From NCBI GenBank assembly GCA_963828755.1, contig CAWHFY010000013.1, positions 1-64,000 on the forward strand: a DNA stretch of 64,000 nucleotides, in the 5' to 3' direction. Made by a program: the position numbers and the translations under genes. Below, in pieces: positions 47,096-56,294 of this stretch. Position 1 is the stretch's first letter. Each line of letters begins with the position of its first letter. Source of the stretch: WHSW01 sp963828755. Its GTDB lineage: Bacteria; Actinomycetota; Thermoleophilia; Solirubrobacterales; 70-9. Below the pieces are notes generated by a model. That model had not been told where the DNA came from. It saw nothing but the letters and a program-made list of their open reading frames with translations, and searched no databases.

Positions 47096-48561
47096 CAGCC
47101 GATCAGCGCCTCCATCACCTGAGTCGCGATCGGGCCGGCGACCTCGCCGCCGAAGCAGCCCTGGCAGCGCTCGAGCATCACCGCGACGGCGATCTGTGGG
47201 TCCTCCGCAGGCGCGAACCCGATGAACCAGGGGCGGTTGATCGCGTTCTCGACGTCGATCTCGGCGGTGCCTGTCTTGCCCGCGAAAGCGATCCCACCGA
47301 CCGTCAGCCCAGCCGCGGTGCCCTCCTCGGTGACGTGGGTCATCATGTCGGTCAGCTGGTTCGCCGTGTCGGAGGAGATCACGTCGGACTGCTCGGAGGG
47401 GTCGAGCTCGTCGGTGGTGCGCCCGTCGGCGTCCTTGGCCGACTGCAGGAACGTGGGCTTCATCAGCTTGCCGTCGTTGGCGACCGTCGCCGCCACCTCG
47501 GCCATCTGCATCGGCGTCGTCAGGAGCCGTTCCTGGCCGATCGCGACGCGGCCGATGTCGATCGCGTCCCCTGCGTCGAGCAGCTTGCCCTCGCTGTAGA
47601 CCCCGCTCGGGGCCATCTGGTTGTCGGGGTAGTCGAGCTCCGGGTCCTTGAAGAACCCGAACCGGTCCATGTACTCGAACATCGTCTCGGTGCCGAGCTG
47701 CTCGCCGACCTGGGCGAAGTAGGTGTTGACCGAGTGCGTGAGGGCGAAGTCCATGTCGATCTGGCCGAAGGTCTCGCCGCCGGCGTTGGAGAGCGGGACG
47801 CCGTCGATCTCGAGCCCGGTCTCGCCACTCAGCTGGCTATCGGGCTGGAACTCGCCCGAGTCCAGCGCCGCGGCCGCGGTCACCACCTTCATCGTCGAGC
47901 CCGGCTCGTAGGTCCCCTGGGTCGGCCGGTTGAACAGCGGGGAGGTGTCGTCCTTGTTCAGTTGCTCGAGCACCCCCGGCTCGGTGACGTTGTTCGGGTC
48001 GTAGCCCGGAACCGACGCCATCACCTTGACCGCGCCGGTGGACGGCTCGATCGCGACCACCGAGCCGCCGAAGCCGCTCGCCCCGGCGGTGTTCGCGATC
48101 GCGGTCTGCAGCTGGTCCACGGCGAGCTGCTGCGCGTTCGCGTCCAGGGTGAGGGTGATGTCCTTGCCCTCGGGCTGGTCGTTGGTGAGCTGGTCGATGA
48201 TCGACGCGAACTCGTTCTGCTCGCCGGACAACAGCCGGTTCTCGGATTGCTCGATCCCGGTGCGGCCGACCTCGACGAAGTTGTAGCCGACCGGGTTGCC
48301 GAACAGCGTGCCCTGCGGGTACTGGCGCACGTACACCGGGTGGCGGCCCCCGCCCTCGGGCTTCGACTCGGCGATCAGCACGCCGTCTGAGCTGGTGATC
48401 GTCCCGCGGGGGATCTGTTGCTCCTCGATCAGCGGGCGGCGGTTCTCGGTCCGGTCCTTGAGCGCGTCGGCGTCGAACACCGCCCACTTCGAGGTGAAGT
48501 AGACGAGCAGCGCGAACAGCACGAGGACGAGGCCGTAGACGCGGATGATCGGGGTGTTCAC
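47095..48561 (-). CDS. pbpA: Class B penicillin-binding protein (PbpA-like transpeptidase)
   Basis: 488 residues. An N-terminal anchor (YGLVLVLFALLVYFTSKW) is followed by a pedestal domain with IEEQQIPRGTITSSDG and a transpeptidase domain. The active-site motifs are STMK with Ser222, SVN at 277-279 and KTG at 429-431, at normal spacing. It cross-links peptidoglycan with the FtsW/RodA-type polymerase encoded just upstream, the usual SEDS-PBP pair. It overlaps ftsW by four bases and pknB by one. The ending has CQGCFGGEVAGPIA, typical of actinobacterial PbpA. Confidence 0.93.
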   Translation of the reverse strand: MNTPIIRVYGLVLVLFALLVYFTSKWAVFDADALKDRTENRRPLIEEQQIPRGTITSSDGVLIAESKPEGGGRHPVYVRQYPQGTLFGNPVGYNFVEVGRTGIEQSENRLLSGEQNEFASIIDQLTNDQPEGKDITLTLDANAQQLAVDQLQTAIANTAGASGFGGSVVAIEPSTGAVKVMASVPGYDPNNVTEPGVLEQLNKDDTSPLFNRPTQGTYEPGSTMKVVTAAAALDSGEFQPDSQLSGETGLEIDGVPLSNAGGETFGQIDMDFALTHSVNTYFAQVGEQLGTETMFEYMDRFGFFKDPELDYPDNQMAPSGVYSEGKLLDAGDAIDIGRVAIGQERLLTTPMQMAEVAATVANDGKLMKPTFLQSAKDADGRTTDELDPSEQSDVISSDTANQLTDMMTHVTEEGTAAGLTVGGIAFAGKTGTAEIDVENAINRPWFIGFAPAEDPQIAVAVMLERCQGCFGGEVAGPIATQVMEALIG

Positions 48562-49991
48562 GCCGGCAGCCCCGCGAGGTCGACCGGGTCGTTGTCGAGC
48601 GGATCGGTCGGCGGCCGCCGGGCGCGGTCGGAGACCAGCAACAGCAGCGCGAGCAGGATCATGTTGGCGACGATCGAGCTGCCGCCGAACGACACGAACG
48701 GCAGCGTCACGCCGGTGAGCGGGATCACCTTGGTGACGCCGCCGATGATCACGAACGCCTGGAGTGCGAAGACCGCGGTCAGCCCGGTGGCGAGCAGCTT
48801 CGAGAAGCCGTCCGGGGCCATCACCGCGGTCTTGAAGCCGCGGGCGGCGATCAGCGCGTAGATCAGGATCAGCCCACAGGCGCCGAACAGGCCGAGCTCC
48901 ATCGTCACGACGGCGAAGATGAAGTCGGTGTGCGGGGCGGGCAGGATGCTGCCGCAGTCGGGAAACGGCTGCTGGCAGTCAGGTGCGAACGGCCCCGGCA
49001 GCTTCAGCAGCGACTCGCCCAAACCCTGGCCGAAGAGGCCGCCGTCGGCCTGGGCGAACAGCGACTGCTGGACCTGCCCAGCGCCCTCGGGCGCGTTCTT
49101 GGCGAACGGGTCGAGCCAAATGTCGAAGCGGTCGTGGACGTGGCTGATCGACGAGCCGATCGCGTAGGCGCCGATGAAGAAGATCACCAGCCCGATCAGT
49201 ACGTACGAGAAGCGCCCGGTGGCGACGTAGAGCAGCGCCAGGAAGGCACCGAAGAACATCAGCGAGCTGCCGAGGTCCTTGATGAAGACGAGCATCAGCA
49301 TCGCCGCTCCCCAGACCACCAGCAGCGGACCGAAGTGCTTGAGCGGCGGGATCGTCATCCCCAGCACCCGCCTCGCCGCGACCGAGAGCACCTCGCGCTT
49401 CTCGGCCAGGTAGCTGGCCAGGAAGATGACGATGCAGATCTTCGCGAGCTCGGCGGGCTGGAACGCGATCGGCCCGATGTCGACGCTCAGGTAGGCGCCG
49501 TTGACCGGGTTGCGGGTGATGTACGGCGCCATCAGCAGCAGGATCCCCGCGGTCGCGATCAGGTAGCGGTAGCGCTCGAGCACGTGGTAGTCGCGCAGCA
49601 GCACGATCGTGAGGCAGAAGAGCACGAGCCCGAGCACGAACACCGAGGCCTGGTCGAAGGCGAGCTTGTCGTCGATCCGGTAGATGACGACGAGCCCGAC
49701 CGCGGCGAGCAATGCGCAGAGCGGGAACAGATACGGGTCCGCGTAGGGCAGGCGGATCCGCAGGAAGATATGGGCCGCGAGGCAGAGGCCGAGGAAGTAG
49801 CCGGCGTAGATCAGGCTGACGTCCGAGACCTCGTTGTCCTTGACGATGAAGACCGCCGCGAAGCCCGCCGCGACGATGACCGCCACCGGGACGAGCGCGA
49901 GCAGCTCTCGGTTGCGGGCGCTCAATTCGAGCTGCCGCCGTCGGTCGTTGCGCTGGCGGCCGCCGTTGCCGTTGCCGTGTCCGTCGCTCAG
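48558..49991 (-). CDS. ftsW: FtsW/RodA/SpoVE family SEDS peptidoglycan polymerase
   Basis: SEDS glycosyltransferase with about 10 helices that polymerises lipid II. Conserved are LSVDIGPIAFQPAELAKICIVIFLASYLA, IKDLGSSLMFFGAFLALLYVATG, the large external loop AQADGGLFGQGLGES, the conserved HTDFIFAVVTMELG and TGVTLPFVSFGGSSIVANM. The start is unclear: no ATG or GTG lies at the right place. CTG 49991 overlaps the preceding stop (CTGA), while TTG 49925 gives a 455-residue protein. The N-terminus is Gly/Asn-rich (DGHGNGNGG) and runs back in phase towards the phosphatase linker if a base in the heptamer array is extra. Confidence 0.88.
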   Translation of the reverse strand: MSDGHGNGNGGRQRNDRRRQLELSARNRELLALVPVAVIVAAGFAAVFIVKDNEVSDVSLIYAGYFLGLCLAAHIFLRIRLPYADPYLFPLCALLAAVGLVVIYRIDDKLAFDQASVFVLGLVLFCLTIVLLRDYHVLERYRYLIATAGILLLMAPYITRNPVNGAYLSVDIGPIAFQPAELAKICIVIFLASYLAEKREVLSVAARRVLGMTIPPLKHFGPLLVVWGAAMLMLVFIKDLGSSLMFFGAFLALLYVATGRFSYVLIGLVIFFIGAYAIGSSISHVHDRFDIWLDPFAKNAPEGAGQVQQSLFAQADGGLFGQGLGESLLKLPGPFAPDCQQPFPDCGSILPAPHTDFIFAVVTMELGLFGACGLILIYALIAARGFKTAVMAPDGFSKLLATGLTAVFALQAFVIIGGVTKVIPLTGVTLPFVSFGGSSIVANMILLALLLLVSDRARRPPTDPLDNDPVDLAGLPA

Positions 49992-50014
49992 TTGCTCGTT
50001 GCTCGTTGTTCGTG
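49986..50014 (+). repeat. Heptamer array GCTCGTT with one 8-base unit
   Basis: Units of 8, 7, 7 and 7 bases: GCTCAGTT, GCTCGTT, GCTCGTT, GTTCGTG. The 8-base unit holds the stop of the phosphatase C-terminal frame and the CTG before FtsW; without its extra base the frames would join. Confidence 0.65.
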
Positions 50015-50422
50015 CCGCCGCCGTTGCCGGAGCCCGAACCCGAGCCGTTGCTCTGGCCGCTGCCGTTGTTCTGCTGGCCCGTCGGGTTGGCCGTCGGCGG
50101 CGATCGCGGACGCCTCGAGGTCGTCGAGCAGGTCGATCGCGTCGTCGCGTGAGCGCAGGTCGTGGTTGGTGAGGGAGTCGCGCCGCTCCTCGGGGATCGA
50201 TCGCGCCTGCACCGGGCTCGACTGGACCTCGCTGTAGAGCTCGATCCCGAGCGGGAGGTCGTACGGCAGGCCGCGGTAGAGCGTCACCCGACCGCCCTCG
50301 TCGATGCCGAGGAAGTAGACCTGGCGGGCGCCGATGATCGCGCCGGCGACGATCGCGCCGATGACCAGGAGGCTGATCAGGACCTTCGCCGCGGTGCGCC
50401 ACGGGCGGCGGCGCTCAGCCAC
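49988..50422 (-). CDS. Membrane C-terminal part of the PP2C phosphatase (likely same gene)
   Basis: 144 codons: a helix (AAKVLISLLVIGAIVAGAIIGARQVYFLG) and an external part GRVTLYRGLPYDLPLGIELYSEVQSSPVQARSIP...LRSRDDAIDLLDDLE. In actinobacterial Stp/PstP phosphatases this segment is the C-terminus of the phosphatase itself (RGLPYDLP is diagnostic). It is one base out of phase with the catalytic part, and the two meet in a heptamer array whose odd unit is 8 bases. Near 50090 a second extra base is likely, as the other frame gives a GC3-rich linker TGQQNNGSGQSNGSGSGSG instead of QRQRPEQRLGF. Confidence 0.7.
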   Translation of the reverse strand: MAERRRPWRTAAKVLISLLVIGAIVAGAIIGARQVYFLGIDEGGRVTLYRGLPYDLPLGIELYSEVQSSPVQARSIPEERRDSLTNHDLRSRDDAIDLLDDLEASAIAADGQPDGPAEQRQRPEQRLGFGLRQRRRHEQRATSN

Positions 50423-51265
50423 CGGCGCTCGCCGCTCGCGCGCTCGCCGCTCGCCCGCGGGCGGCGGCGCGCACGCGCTCGGAGGTCAGCCCGGCCTCCT
50501 CGGCGCTCGGGCCGATCAGGGTGGCGTCGTCGTCGGCCTCGACCGCCTCCCCCTCCTCGAGCCGGAAGGCGACCACGGTGATGTTGTCGCGCCCGCCGGC
50601 CTCGTTCGCCCCTGCGACCAGCTCGGCGACCGCGTCGTCGAGCGTCTCCGCGCTGCTCATCACGGCGGCGATCCCGTCGTCCTTGACCATCGTCGTGAGG
50701 CCGTCGGAGCAGAGCAGGAATACGTCGTCGGGACGCGCGCTGAAGCTGAGCGTGTCGACGTCGACCGAGGCCTCGGGCCCGAGCGCCCGGGTGATGATCG
50801 AGCGCTGCGGGTGGTCCTCGGCCTGTTCGTCGGAGATCCGGCCCTGGCGGCGCAGCTCCTCGACCAGCGAGTGGTCGGAAGTCAGCATGCGCAGCTCGCC
50901 GTCGCGCCACAGGTACGCGCGGCTGTCGCCGACGTGGGCGAACGAGACCTCGTCGCCCTCGACGATCGCGGCGGTCAGGGTCGTCCCCATGCCGGAACGG
51001 CTCGAGTCGTGTTGGGCGAGGCTGTGGATGCGCTCGTTGGCTGCCTCGGCGATCGAGCGCAGGTATGCCTCCGGGGGCTCGCTGCCGCGGACGGCGGGCT
51101 CGAACGACTCCGCCGCGATCCGCGATGCGACCTCGCCCGCCTGGGCGCCGCCCATCCCGTCCGCGACCGCGAACAGCGGCGCCTGCGCGAAGTAGGAGTC
51201 CTCGTTCGCCGTCCGCTGGCGGCCGGTGTCGGAGCGGAACGCGAACTCGCTGACCCGCAACGCCA

Positions 51266-51266
<1 letters not shown>
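50415..51266 (-). CDS. stp: PP2C-type Ser/Thr phosphatase (Stp/PstP), catalytic part
   Basis: 283 codons holding the full PP2C core: SDTGRQRTANEDSYF with the metal-binding Asp/Glu, LFAVADGMGGAQAGEVAS (D-G-M-G-G), SGMGTTLTAAIV, SFAHVGDSRAYLWRDGEL, SLVEELRRQGRIS, LLCSDGLTTMV and GGRDNITVVAF. It reverses the action of PknB and other kinases. The end RGRAASARAASAGG comes from a heptamer array and is followed by a membrane segment in another frame, which in relatives is one polypeptide. It overlaps fhaB by one base (TGATG). Confidence 0.9.
50427..50455 (+). repeat. Heptamer array GCTCGCC with one 8-base unit
   Basis: Units of 7, 8, 7 and 7 bases: GCTCGCC, GCTCGCGC, GCTCGCC, GCTCGCC. It spans the join between the phosphatase catalytic and membrane parts. 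Dropping one base from the 8-base unit joins the frames with no stop between. Confidence 0.65.
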
Positions 51267-51747
<481 letters not shown>

Positions 51748-51748
<1 letters not shown>

Positions 51749-52539
51749 TATTGCTCGATGTCGAAGATGAACCGGACGGTGCCGAGGACCACCTCGTCGC
51801 CTGGACCGAGCCGCGAGGCGTCGACCTGGCGTCCGTTCACCTTCACCCCGTTGGTCGACCCGAGGTCGACGATCTGCCAGTCACCGGTCGAGCCACGGCG
51901 CAGCTCCGCGTGGCGGCGCGAGACGTTCGGGTCGTTGAGCACGCAGTCGCACTCGCGCGATCGCCCGAGGCTGGCAACCGGGCCGTCGAGGACGTAGCGC
52001 CGGTCGTCCAGCGAGACGATCGCCTTGGTCTCGGTCAGGTGGGCGGCGGGGGCGCGGCGCTTGCGGGACTTGGTGTCCTTGGGCGGCACCGTGTAGACCA
52101 TCGTGTGACCCTGCTCGCCCTGCTCGGGCGCCTCGCCCTGGCGCGCCGGCGGCTTCACCAGGCGCGTCTGGATCCCGAACTCGCCGAGCCGCAGGCGCTC
52201 GTCGGACTCGAGCCGGACCTCGGGCCGGGTCAGCAGCGCGTAGTCGTGGCGGCGCGCATGCTCGAGCAGGTACGCCGACAGCTCCTGCTCGAGCGAGCGC
52301 TCGTAGCCCTCGAGGCGTTTGCGGTCCTCGGTGGAGAGCCAGATCGTGTACTGGTTGGGAACGTAGACGCGCGACACCGAGGCGGTCCGGTGAGCGTCCA
52401 TCTCCTTCGCCAGCTTGCGCGCGATCTCGACCGGCTGCACCTGCGACGAGAAGGCGCGGCTGAACACGCCTTCGACGAGGTTCTCTATCCGTTGCTCAAG
52501 GTTGCGTAAGACGCTGATGGTTCCGTCTCTCTCGGGCAC
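51748..52539 (-). CDS. fhaA: DUF3662 and FHA domain protein (FhaA-like)
   Basis: 263 residues. The N-terminal DUF3662 (FhaA_N) domain reads LRNLEQRIENLVEGVFSRAFSSQVQPVEIARKLAKEMD...VYVPNQYTIWLS. After a linker comes the FHA domain: ASLGRSRECDCVLNDPNVSRRHAELRR and DLGSTNGVKVNGRQV. In mycobacteria FhaA binds phosphorylated MviN and FtsZ-related partners to slow wall synthesis; a like role is inferred. GTG 52539 was chosen; a clear Shine-Dalgarno is not seen. It is the first gene of the operon. Confidence 0.9.
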
Positions 52540-52627
52540 GCAAAAGCGGCGAATACCCGTGGTGGGGAAGGGAAATCCTACGGAGTCGAGGGGCGAAAGC
52601 CGTACCCGGCAACCCCCTGGGCGGAGC

Positions 52628-54184
52628 TCACGCGAGTCGCCCCGAGAGGGCTCGGCGCCCGCCCGGCGCGCCTGGAGGCTGCGAGAGCTCGGCGTCGGCG
52701 GCGCGCGGCAGGCCGAACTCGATCGCGACGGCGACCGCGCCGGCCGCGACCAACCCGACCGGATGGCCGCCCAGGGCGCCGTTGCCGACCAGATTCAGCG
52801 CCGCGTCGACCCCCGCCGCCCACAGCATCGCCCCGAGGAGCGCGAGGGGCAGATGGCGGGCGCTCAGCGCCCAGCCAAGCGCCACCGCGGCGAGCGCGAA
52901 CACGCCGGCGCCGAGCAGCGACGCGGGCGTGAACAGCGGCGACAGGACCTGATCGGCGGCGGCCGAGGCGTCGGTAGCCCAGCCGGAGGCGGCGGGCGAG
53001 CCGATCCCGAGCTCGGGCCCGGCGCCGAGCGCCAGGGATGCCGCGAGCAGCCACGCCCACGCCCCAGCGCCGAGCGCGGCGCGGGCGAGGGCGGTCAACC
53101 CGGCTGCGCCGAGCGCCGCCGAGGCGCCCGGGATCCCGATGGCTGCGAGCAATGGCGCGAGCAATGGCGCGAGTGAGCCCGCGGTCGCGCCGGCGACCAG
53201 CGACGGCACGGCGAGCGCGGCGAGGACCAGGGCGAGCCCCGGAGCGCCGACCGGGACCGCGAGCACCGCGAGTCCGACGATCAACGCCGCTACCGCTGCG
53301 ATCCGCACGCGGCCGATCGGGGCGGCGGGCTCGAGCTCGTCCTCGTAGCCGTAGGGGCCGGGCAGCGGGGTGTTCGAGTCGAGCCCCGGGAGCTCGGCGC
53401 GCAGGCATTCGCGCAGCTCCTGTGGCCCGGGGCGCAGCTCGGGCTCGGGCTCGAGGCAGGCGTCGATCGTGTCGGCGAGCCCCTCGGGGAGATCGGGGCG
53501 ATGCTCGCGGAGGGACGGGATCGTGCCGCCGATCCGGCGCGCGGTCTGCGCCGGGCTGCGGCTCGCGACCGGGTTGATCCCGGCCCAGCACTCGTAGGCG
53601 GTGAGCGCGAGCGAGTAGACGTCGGTCGGCGGTCCCGCGAGCTCGCCGTCGGCCTGCTCGGGCGACATGTAGGCGAGCGTGCCGACCACCTCCCCGGCCT
53701 CGGTCAGGGTTGGGGCGCCGAAGATGCGCGCGATCCCGAAGTCCATGAGCTTCGCCCGCCGCCCCGCCTTGCGATCTTCGCCGACGATCACGTTCTGAGG
53801 CTTGATGTCGCGATGCACGACGCCGCGCGAGTGCGCGTGGGCCAGCGCCTCGCAGAGGTCGGCCGTGATCTCGGCGACGTCGCGGTCGTGGAGTCGGCCC
53901 TGCGCCTCGAGGCCGGCGAGCGTGTCGCCTGGGACCAGCTCAGAGACGAGCACCGCATGGCCGGCGTGCTCTCCGAGCTCGTAGAGGGTCACGATCGACG
54001 GGTGGTTGAGGCGGGCGGCCGCCTGGGCCTCGCGCAGGACCCGGTCCGGGTCCGTATCGGTGAGCTGCTTCAGCGCCACCTCGCGCTCGAGCCGCTCGTC
54101 GTAGGCTCGATAGACGGTTCCCATCCCACCGGAGCCGATCCGCTCGATGACGCGGAAGCGGTCCATCACCAGGTCTTGCACCAC
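52628..54184 (-). CDS. Ser/Thr protein kinase with polytopic hydrophobic C-terminus
   Basis: 518 residues. The kinase domain (1-275) is complete: IGSGGMGTVYRA, Lys39, VVHRDIKPQNVIV with Asp126, MDFGIAR with Asp148, TLAYMSPEQADG. In place of a single helix and sensor domain, the C-terminal 230 residues are almost all hydrophobic, with about six to eight helices (VRIAAVAALIVGLAVLAVPVG, LALVLAALAVPSLVAGATAG, SLLGAGVFALAAVALGWALS and so on) and no large external part. GTG 54184 or ATG 54166 could start it. It lies 88 bases upstream of fhaA on the same strand. Confidence 0.85.
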   Translation of the reverse strand: MVQDLVMDRFRVIERIGSGGMGTVYRAYDERLEREVALKQLTDTDPDRVLREAQAAARLNHPSIVTLYELGEHAGHAVLVSELVPGDTLAGLEAQGRLHDRDVAEITADLCEALAHAHSRGVVHRDIKPQNVIVGEDRKAGRRAKLMDFGIARIFGAPTLTEAGEVVGTLAYMSPEQADGELAGPPTDVYSLALTAYECWAGINPVASRSPAQTARRIGGTIPSLREHRPDLPEGLADTIDACLEPEPELRPGPQELRECLRAELPGLDSNTPLPGPYGYEDELEPAAPIGRVRIAAVAALIVGLAVLAVPVGAPGLALVLAALAVPSLVAGATAGSLAPLLAPLLAAIGIPGASAALGAAGLTALARAALGAGAWAWLLAASLALGAGPELGIGSPAASGWATDASAAADQVLSPLFTPASLLGAGVFALAAVALGWALSARHLPLALLGAMLWAAGVDAALNLVGNGALGGHPVGLVAAGAVAVAIEFGLPRAADAELSQPPGAPGGRRALSGRLA

Positions 54185-54282
54185 AACCAGAACCGTTCGG
54201 CGGCGCGCCTGGCTCTCCTGCCGGCGATCTGGCCGTGGCAGGGTTCATACTCTGCGCGCCGAAAGGCCAACCCGGATCAATT

Positions 54283-55353
54283 GTGGCTTTCCTCGACGAG
54301 GACGAACTCCAACCGGCCGGATCAGGCTCGGGGCCCCGCCGCCCGGGGTCCGAGCGCCAGCGTCAGCTGATGCTGCGCCGCGTGATCGCGCTCGGGGTCG
54401 GCGTGGTCCTGATCATCCTCTTGCTGCTCGCGGTCAAGGGCTGCCTGAACGCCCGCAAGGAACGCGGGTTCGAGAACTACGCCACGGACCTGAAGTCGAT
54501 CGTCGAGCAGACGAACCAGCTCTCGAGCGAGTTCTTCAAGCGACTCGAGGACCCGCCGGCGAACACCGACCCGCTCAACCTCGAGGCGCAGATCGCGTCC
54601 GACCGCGGTACCGCCGAGGCCCTGCTGCAGCGGGTCGAGGGGCTCGACGCGCCCGATGAGCTCGCCGGCGCCCAGGCGGAGCTCGTTCAGTCCTACGAGC
54701 TGCGCCGCGACGCGCTCGCCGGGATCGCCGACGACATCCCGACCGCGCTCGGCGAGGAGGGCCGCGCCGACGCGATCAACCGGATCGCCGAGGACATGCG
54801 CGAGTTCCTCGCCAGCGACGTCCTCTTCGCCCGCGCTCGGGACGAGATCAACCAGGTCCTCGCCGACCAGGGCATCTCCGAGGAGATCCCCGAGAGCGTC
54901 TTTCTCCCCGAGCCCATCGACCGCTGGCTCGACCACCTGCAGCTGACCACGGTGCTGAGCACCTTCGCCGGCTCCACCGGAGCGGCCGACGGGGTCCACG
55001 GACTGGCGCTCCTGAGCACGTCGATCGATAACACCCAGCTGACCGCCGACGCCGACACCACGGTCTCGATCGGCAAGGACACGCCCGTGATCAAGGTCGA
55101 GGTCCAGAACCAGGGCGACCAGGAGGAGAAGGAGGTCGCGGTCAGCTACTCGCTCAGCGGCGGCGCGGTGCCGCTCGAGGGCGAGGGCACGATCGCGCGG
55201 CTGGACGCCTCCGGGATCGACGATGCGACGCTACCGCTCGACGATCTGCCCGAGACCGACGTCCCGCTGACGCTCGAGGTCGAGGTGCTGCCGGTTCCCG
55301 GTGAGGAGGTGGCGGAGAACAACGCCGCCACCTACACCGTCACGTTCAACTGA
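54283..55353 (+). CDS. Hypothetical membrane-anchored protein with CARDB-like C-terminal domain
   Basis: 356 residues. A cytoplasmic start (AFLDEDELQPAGSGSGPRRP) precedes a helix (VIALGVGVVLIILLLLAVKG). The external middle part is helical (FENYATDLKSIVEQTNQLSSEFFKRLEDPP...) and the end is a beta domain, TPVIKVEVQNQGDQEEKEVAVSYSLSGG...VAENNAATYTVTF, of the CARDB adhesion-like type. Function unknown. GTG 54283 was chosen over GTG 54235 because a GGA lies upstream and the acidic start is typical. It is divergent from the membrane kinase, so it may be its partner or substrate; that is a guess from position. Confidence 0.65.
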   Translation: MAFLDEDELQPAGSGSGPRRPGSERQRQLMLRRVIALGVGVVLIILLLLAVKGCLNARKERGFENYATDLKSIVEQTNQLSSEFFKRLEDPPANTDPLNLEAQIASDRGTAEALLQRVEGLDAPDELAGAQAELVQSYELRRDALAGIADDIPTALGEEGRADAINRIAEDMREFLASDVLFARARDEINQVLADQGISEEIPESVFLPEPIDRWLDHLQLTTVLSTFAGSTGAADGVHGLALLSTSIDNTQLTADADTTVSIGKDTPVIKVEVQNQGDQEEKEVAVSYSLSGGAVPLEGEGTIARLDASGIDDATLPLDDLPETDVPLTLEVEVLPVPGEEVAENNAATYTVTFN

Positions 55354-55382
55354 GCCGGCGCGCGCAGGCGTCGGCCTGGCTG

Positions 55383-55388
55383 TAGCGT
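55383..55388 (+). promoter_or_regulatory. -10 box TAGCGT of pheA, probably leaderless
   Basis: TAGCGT lies seven bases before ATG 55396 with no ribosome-binding site, the same pattern as other starts in this window. Confidence 0.45.
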
Positions 55389-55395
55389 CGCGACG

Positions 55396-56253
55396 ATGCG
55401 AATCGCCTTTCTCGGCCCGGCGGGAACCTTCAGCGACGACGCGCTGCGGCGCGCGGCGCGCGGGATCGAGGTCGACCCGCTACCGATGGCGACGATCCAC
55501 GATGCGGTGCTCGCGGTCGAGACCGGCGCGGCCGATCGCGCCCTGGTGCCGTTCGAGAACTCGACCGAGGGGTCGGTGCGCCCGACCCTCGACGCGCTCT
55601 CCTTCGACGCGCCCTCGGTGACGATCGTCGGGGAGCTCGCCGAGGCGATCCGGACCAGCCTGATCGCCTCCGAGCCGATCGAGCTGGCCGCGATCGAGAC
55701 GGTCGTCTCGCACCCGCAGGCGAGCGCCCAGTGCCGCCGCTTCCTGCGCAGCGAGCTGCCCCAGGCGACGGTCCGGGCCGCCCCGAGCACGGCCGATGCA
55801 GTCCGCGAGGTGGCTGAATCGGACCGGCGGTGGGCGGCGCTCGGGGCCGCGGCGGCGGCCGAGATCTACGGCTGCGTCGTCCTGCGTGAGGGGGTCGAGG
55901 ACGAGGCGGCCAACGTGACTCGGTTCGTGTGGCTGGCCCCGCATGGGACGCAGGCCGGGGGCGACGGGCCGTGGCAGACGACGATCAGCTTCTCCGAGCT
56001 CGGCGCCGACCATCCGGGCGCGCTGGTCGAGGCGCTGACCGAGTTCTCGAGCCGCGACGTCAACCTGACCCGGATCGAGTCGCGGCCGCTTCGTGAGGCG
56101 GAGCTCGGCCGCTACATGTTCTTCTGCGATCTCGAGGGCCGGGTCGACGACGGCCCGGTCGGCGAAGCGGTGGAGGCGCTGCGCGCGAAGGCCGAGAACG
56201 TGCGGGTGCTCGGCAGCTACCCGCTCGGGGTCGCGAGTGTCCCCGGCGCCTGA
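55396..56253 (+). CDS. pheA: Prephenate dehydratase
   Basis: 285 residues, the mono-functional type converting prephenate to phenylpyruvate in phenylalanine synthesis. The PDT domain shows RIAFLGPAGTFSDDAL, ALVPFENSTEGSV, VVSHPQASAQCRRFL and the catalytic NVTRFVWLA. The ACT domain follows with GALVEALTEFSSRDVNLTRIESRPLREAELGRYMFFCDLEG, where ESRP is the Phe-binding feedback motif. Feedback control by phenylalanine is therefore likely. The frame is intact. Confidence 0.93.
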   Translation: MRIAFLGPAGTFSDDALRRAARGIEVDPLPMATIHDAVLAVETGAADRALVPFENSTEGSVRPTLDALSFDAPSVTIVGELAEAIRTSLIASEPIELAAIETVVSHPQASAQCRRFLRSELPQATVRAAPSTADAVREVAESDRRWAALGAAAAAEIYGCVVLREGVEDEAANVTRFVWLAPHGTQAGGDGPWQTTISFSELGADHPGALVEALTEFSSRDVNLTRIESRPLREAELGRYMFFCDLEGRVDDGPVGEAVEALRAKAENVRVLGSYPLGVASVPGA

Positions 56254-56279
56254 CCGCGAAGGCGGCCCGACCGCCCATC

Positions 56280-56285
56280 TACAAT
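56280..56285 (+). promoter_or_regulatory. -10 box TACAAT of the HNH nuclease gene, probably leaderless
   Basis: TACAAT, close to the ideal -10, stands nine bases before ATG 56295. The likely start point is within three bases of the ATG. Confidence 0.5.
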
Positions 56286-56294
56286 TTGCGCACG

